Positions 5,611 through 7,162 of a stretch of 7,162 nt of DNA are shown here, piece after piece. The notes beneath the pieces were generated by a model, which saw only the letters and a list, made by a program, of their open reading frames with translations, was not told the origin of the DNA and searched no databases. Position numbers and translations under genes: made by a program. Each line of letters starts with the position of its first letter. Positions within the stretch are counted from its first letter, which is position 1. Source of the DNA: Janthinobacterium lividum (GTDB lineage: Bacteria > Pseudomonadota > Gammaproteobacteria > Burkholderiales > Burkholderiaceae_D); assembly GCA_945864765.1 (NCBI GenBank), contig CAMBDR010000213.1, forward strand, positions 1 to 7,162, in the 5' to 3' direction.

Positions 5611-5640
5611 TTGTGATGCGTGACCTAACGTGGGCATACT
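5611..5640 (+). promoter_or_regulatory. Weak candidate promoter for nadK
   Basis: TTGTGA (5611-5616) and CATACT (5635-5640), 18 bp apart, each match four of six sigma-70 positions. A further -10-like TTTAAT lies at 5699-5704 without a good -35 box. One of these probably starts nadK transcription in the 259-bp divergent region shared with hrcA. Confidence 0.25.
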
Positions 5641-5768
5641 AAAGTTTTTATTTGATCAAGCACTTTCAAAGTCCTGCCGCATCGCAGCGAATTTATGGTT
5701 TAATCTCAATCGTACTGAGCCACCCACGAGTCAATTCGTTTCGCCTACAGCAACCCATTACGTTCATC

Positions 5769-6659
5769 ATGCCAAAAACTATTGCGCTGGTCGGTAGACA
5801 GCATACCCCCGGAATCGAACATTCCTTGAAGCAAATCGTTGATTTTCTTCAATCGAACGGTCATACCGTCATCTTTGAAATTGAAACAGCCCATAATCAG
5901 GCGCTTAAATCGATGGTCAAAGGCGTTGCGGCCATGACGCCCACCGACATTGGCTTGCATGCCGATGTGGCCATTGTGCTTGGTGGTGATGGCACCATGC
6001 TCGGCATTGCGCGCTTGCTGGCCCCGTTTGATGTACCCCTGATCGGTATTAACCATGGTAATTTGGGGTTTATCACCGATATTTCGCGCGCCCAGATGAT
6101 GCCTGTCCTGGCTGAAATTCTGGATGGCAATTATAAGTCGGAGCGGCGCGGCATGTTGGAAGGGCGCGTCATTCGCAAGGGGGCGGCGGTGATTTTTGGC
6201 CTGGCCTTAAACGATATCGTGGTGGCGCGCGGTGCCGGTGCGGGTATGGTGGAATTGCGGGTGGAGGTGGAAGACCACTTCATGTATCACCAACGCTCAG
6301 ACGGTATGATCGTGGCCACGCCGACCGGTTCCACTGCCTATTCCTTATCGGCCGGCGGCCCTTTGCTGCACCCGACCCTGAACGGGATTGTATTGGTGCC
6401 AATTGCACCGCATTCCCTATCGAATCGCCCGATTGTGGTGCCCGATACCAGCGAAATTAAAATTGAAGTCATGGGTGGACGCAATACCAGCCTCAATTTT
6501 GATATGCAATCCTTTGCCACGCTCGAACATCATGATTTGATCAGCATCAAGCGCTCCCCGCATACGGTTACCTTTTTGCATCCTTTGGGTTGGAGTTATT
6601 ACGATACCTTGCGAGAAAAATTGCACTGGAATGAATATCCATCGGCTGATAAGAAATAA
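5769..6659 (+). CDS. nadK: NAD kinase
   Basis: NAD kinase phosphorylates NAD+ with ATP (or polyphosphate in some bacteria) to make NADP+, in the cytoplasm. The 296-residue product has the usual length. The frame is open back to a TTG at 5652, but the ATG at 5769 gives the family start MPKTIALVGR and is chosen; no strong Shine-Dalgarno is seen. Motifs are VLGGDGTML (70-78) with catalytic Asp74, GINHGNLGFITD (93-104), LNDIVVARG (147-155, where many members have NE rather than ND), SDGMIVATPTGSTAYSLSAGG (starting at 177), APHSLSNRP (213-221) and FDMQSF (244-249). The Gly/Thr-rich loop around 183-191 and the following GGP form the second conserved block. recN follows 54 bp downstream on the same strand, and the two are probably co-transcribed. 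hrcA is divergent. This hrcA/nadK/recN grouping is common in Betaproteobacteria. Confidence 0.96.
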   Translation: MPKTIALVGRQHTPGIEHSLKQIVDFLQSNGHTVIFEIETAHNQALKSMVKGVAAMTPTDIGLHADVAIVLGGDGTMLGIARLLAPFDVPLIGINHGNLGFITDISRAQMMPVLAEILDGNYKSERRGMLEGRVIRKGAAVIFGLALNDIVVARGAGAGMVELRVEVEDHFMYHQRSDGMIVATPTGSTAYSLSAGGPLLHPTLNGIVLVPIAPHSLSNRPIVVPDTSEIKIEVMGGRNTSLNFDMQSFATLEHHDLISIKRSPHTVTFLHPLGWSYYDTLREKLHWNEYPSADKK

Positions 6660-6713
6660 ATTCATCCTTTGTTTGTTGTTTTCATTATTTTTATATTGTT
6701 TATATTGCTTCCT
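6660..6713 (+). other. T-rich nadK-recN spacer
   Basis: The 54-bp spacer is strikingly AT-rich and poor in purines. It contains TATATT at 6692-6697 and 6701-6706, which resemble -10 boxes. TTGTTT (6676-6681) is 19 bp from the second one. A weak internal promoter for recN is possible. No hairpin is present, so it is not a terminator. No Shine-Dalgarno is visible before the recN ATG. Confidence 0.3.
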
Positions 6714-7162
6714 ATGCTGCGTACTTTATCGATTCGTGATTTTGTTATTGTAGATGTCATTGAACTTGAATTTTCCAGTGGTTTTACGGTGTTTACCGGT
6801 GAAACCGGTGCAGGTAAATCGATTTTGATTGATGCGCTCACTTTGGCGTTGGGCGGGCGCGGTGAAGCCTCGATGGTGCGCGAAGGGGCCAACCGGGCGG
6901 ATATTAGTGCCGAATTTGCCACCAACCCAGAGATCGATGCCTGGTTGGCGCAGCATGAATGCGCGGGGGATGAGGGCAGCGTGTTATTGCGCCGCGTGAT
7001 CGATCAGGCTGGCCGCTCGAAGGCGTTTATCAATGGCATTAGCGCCACAGCAGCCCAGTTGCGCGAAATTGGCGAAATGTTGGTCGATATCCACGGCCAG
7101 CATATGCATCAGTCATTGCTCAAAACCGAAGCCCAGCGTGCCATGTTGGATCAGCAAATGGC
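6714..7162 (+). CDS. recN: DNA repair protein RecN, N-terminal part (partial)
   Basis: RecN is an SMC-like ATPase that acts early in double-strand break repair and helps hold broken DNA ends and sister molecules for RecA. The visible 149 residues are the N-terminal half of the ATPase head; the gene runs off the right edge, and the family is about 550 residues long. Seen directly are MLRTLSIRDFVIV (1-13), Walker A GETGAGKS (29-36), LALGGRG (44-50) and the conserved VDIHGQH (124-130), typical of RecN. The coiled coil and the Walker B/signature half lie outside the window. The start at 6714 agrees with the family start (M-L-x-x-L-x-I-x-x-F). It lies 54 bp after nadK in the same direction and is likely in its operon. 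In enterobacteria recN is LexA-controlled; I see no CTGT-N8-ACAG LexA box upstream here. Confidence 0.95.
   Translation, partial: MLRTLSIRDFVIVDVIELEFSSGFTVFTGETGAGKSILIDALTLALGGRGEASMVREGANRADISAEFATNPEIDAWLAQHECAGDEGSVLLRRVIDQAGRSKAFINGISATAAQLREIGEMLVDIHGQHMHQSLLKTEAQRAMLDQQM

Noticed and set aside
5652..5768. N-terminal extension of NAD kinase from a TTG at 5652
   Set aside because: The ATG at 5769 matches the family start (MPKTIALVGR), and the extension is not protein-like for this family.

Overview
The window looks like chromosomal DNA of a betaproteobacterium, most likely Burkholderiales and perhaps close to Oxalobacteraceae. The evidence is the style of the HrcA, NadK and RecN proteins and the hrcA/nadK/recN neighbourhood. 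The family-level placement is an inference from remembered sequences, not from a search. Most genes are ordinary housekeeping types. The less ordinary material is in the AT-richer stretch at about 343-1918 and in the regulation and architecture of hrcA.

Layout. 1-342 (minus) is the N-terminal part of a YgiQ-type radical SAM protein that runs off the left edge. 343-805 holds no convincing gene, but has a promoter with a perfect TATAAT. 806-1279 (plus) is a small exported protein of unknown function. 1280-1918 is a gene-poor stretch with the C-terminal part of a DUF1778/TacA-type antitoxin on the minus strand (1432-1638). It lacks the DNA-binding N-terminus and a visible toxin partner. 1919-3103 (plus) is a lipoprotein alpha/beta hydrolase with a Ser/Asp/His triad. 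3275-3967 (plus) is a GNAT-fold acyltransferase. It converges on a minus-strand pair: a single-domain CheY-like response regulator (3978-4370), which lies downstream of hrcA (4385-5509). nadK (5769-6659, plus) is divergent from hrcA and is followed by recN (6714 to the right edge).

How the genes work together. hrcA, nadK and recN are stress and housekeeping functions: heat-shock repression, NADP supply and double-strand break repair. A degenerate CIRCE operator at 5535-5561, with one half-site nearly perfect and a spacer of exactly 9 bp, lies just upstream of the likely hrcA start and suggests autoregulation. The response regulator follows hrcA by 14 bp and would share this control. HrcA carries an in-frame 9-bp tandem repeat that lengthens the linker between its DNA-binding domain and its C-terminal part.

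I found no rRNA, tRNA, CRISPR array, complete insertion sequence or phage gene. No complete new system is evident. The best leads are the orphan antitoxin remnant, the CIRCE-controlled hrcA/response-regulator pair and the repeat insert in HrcA.
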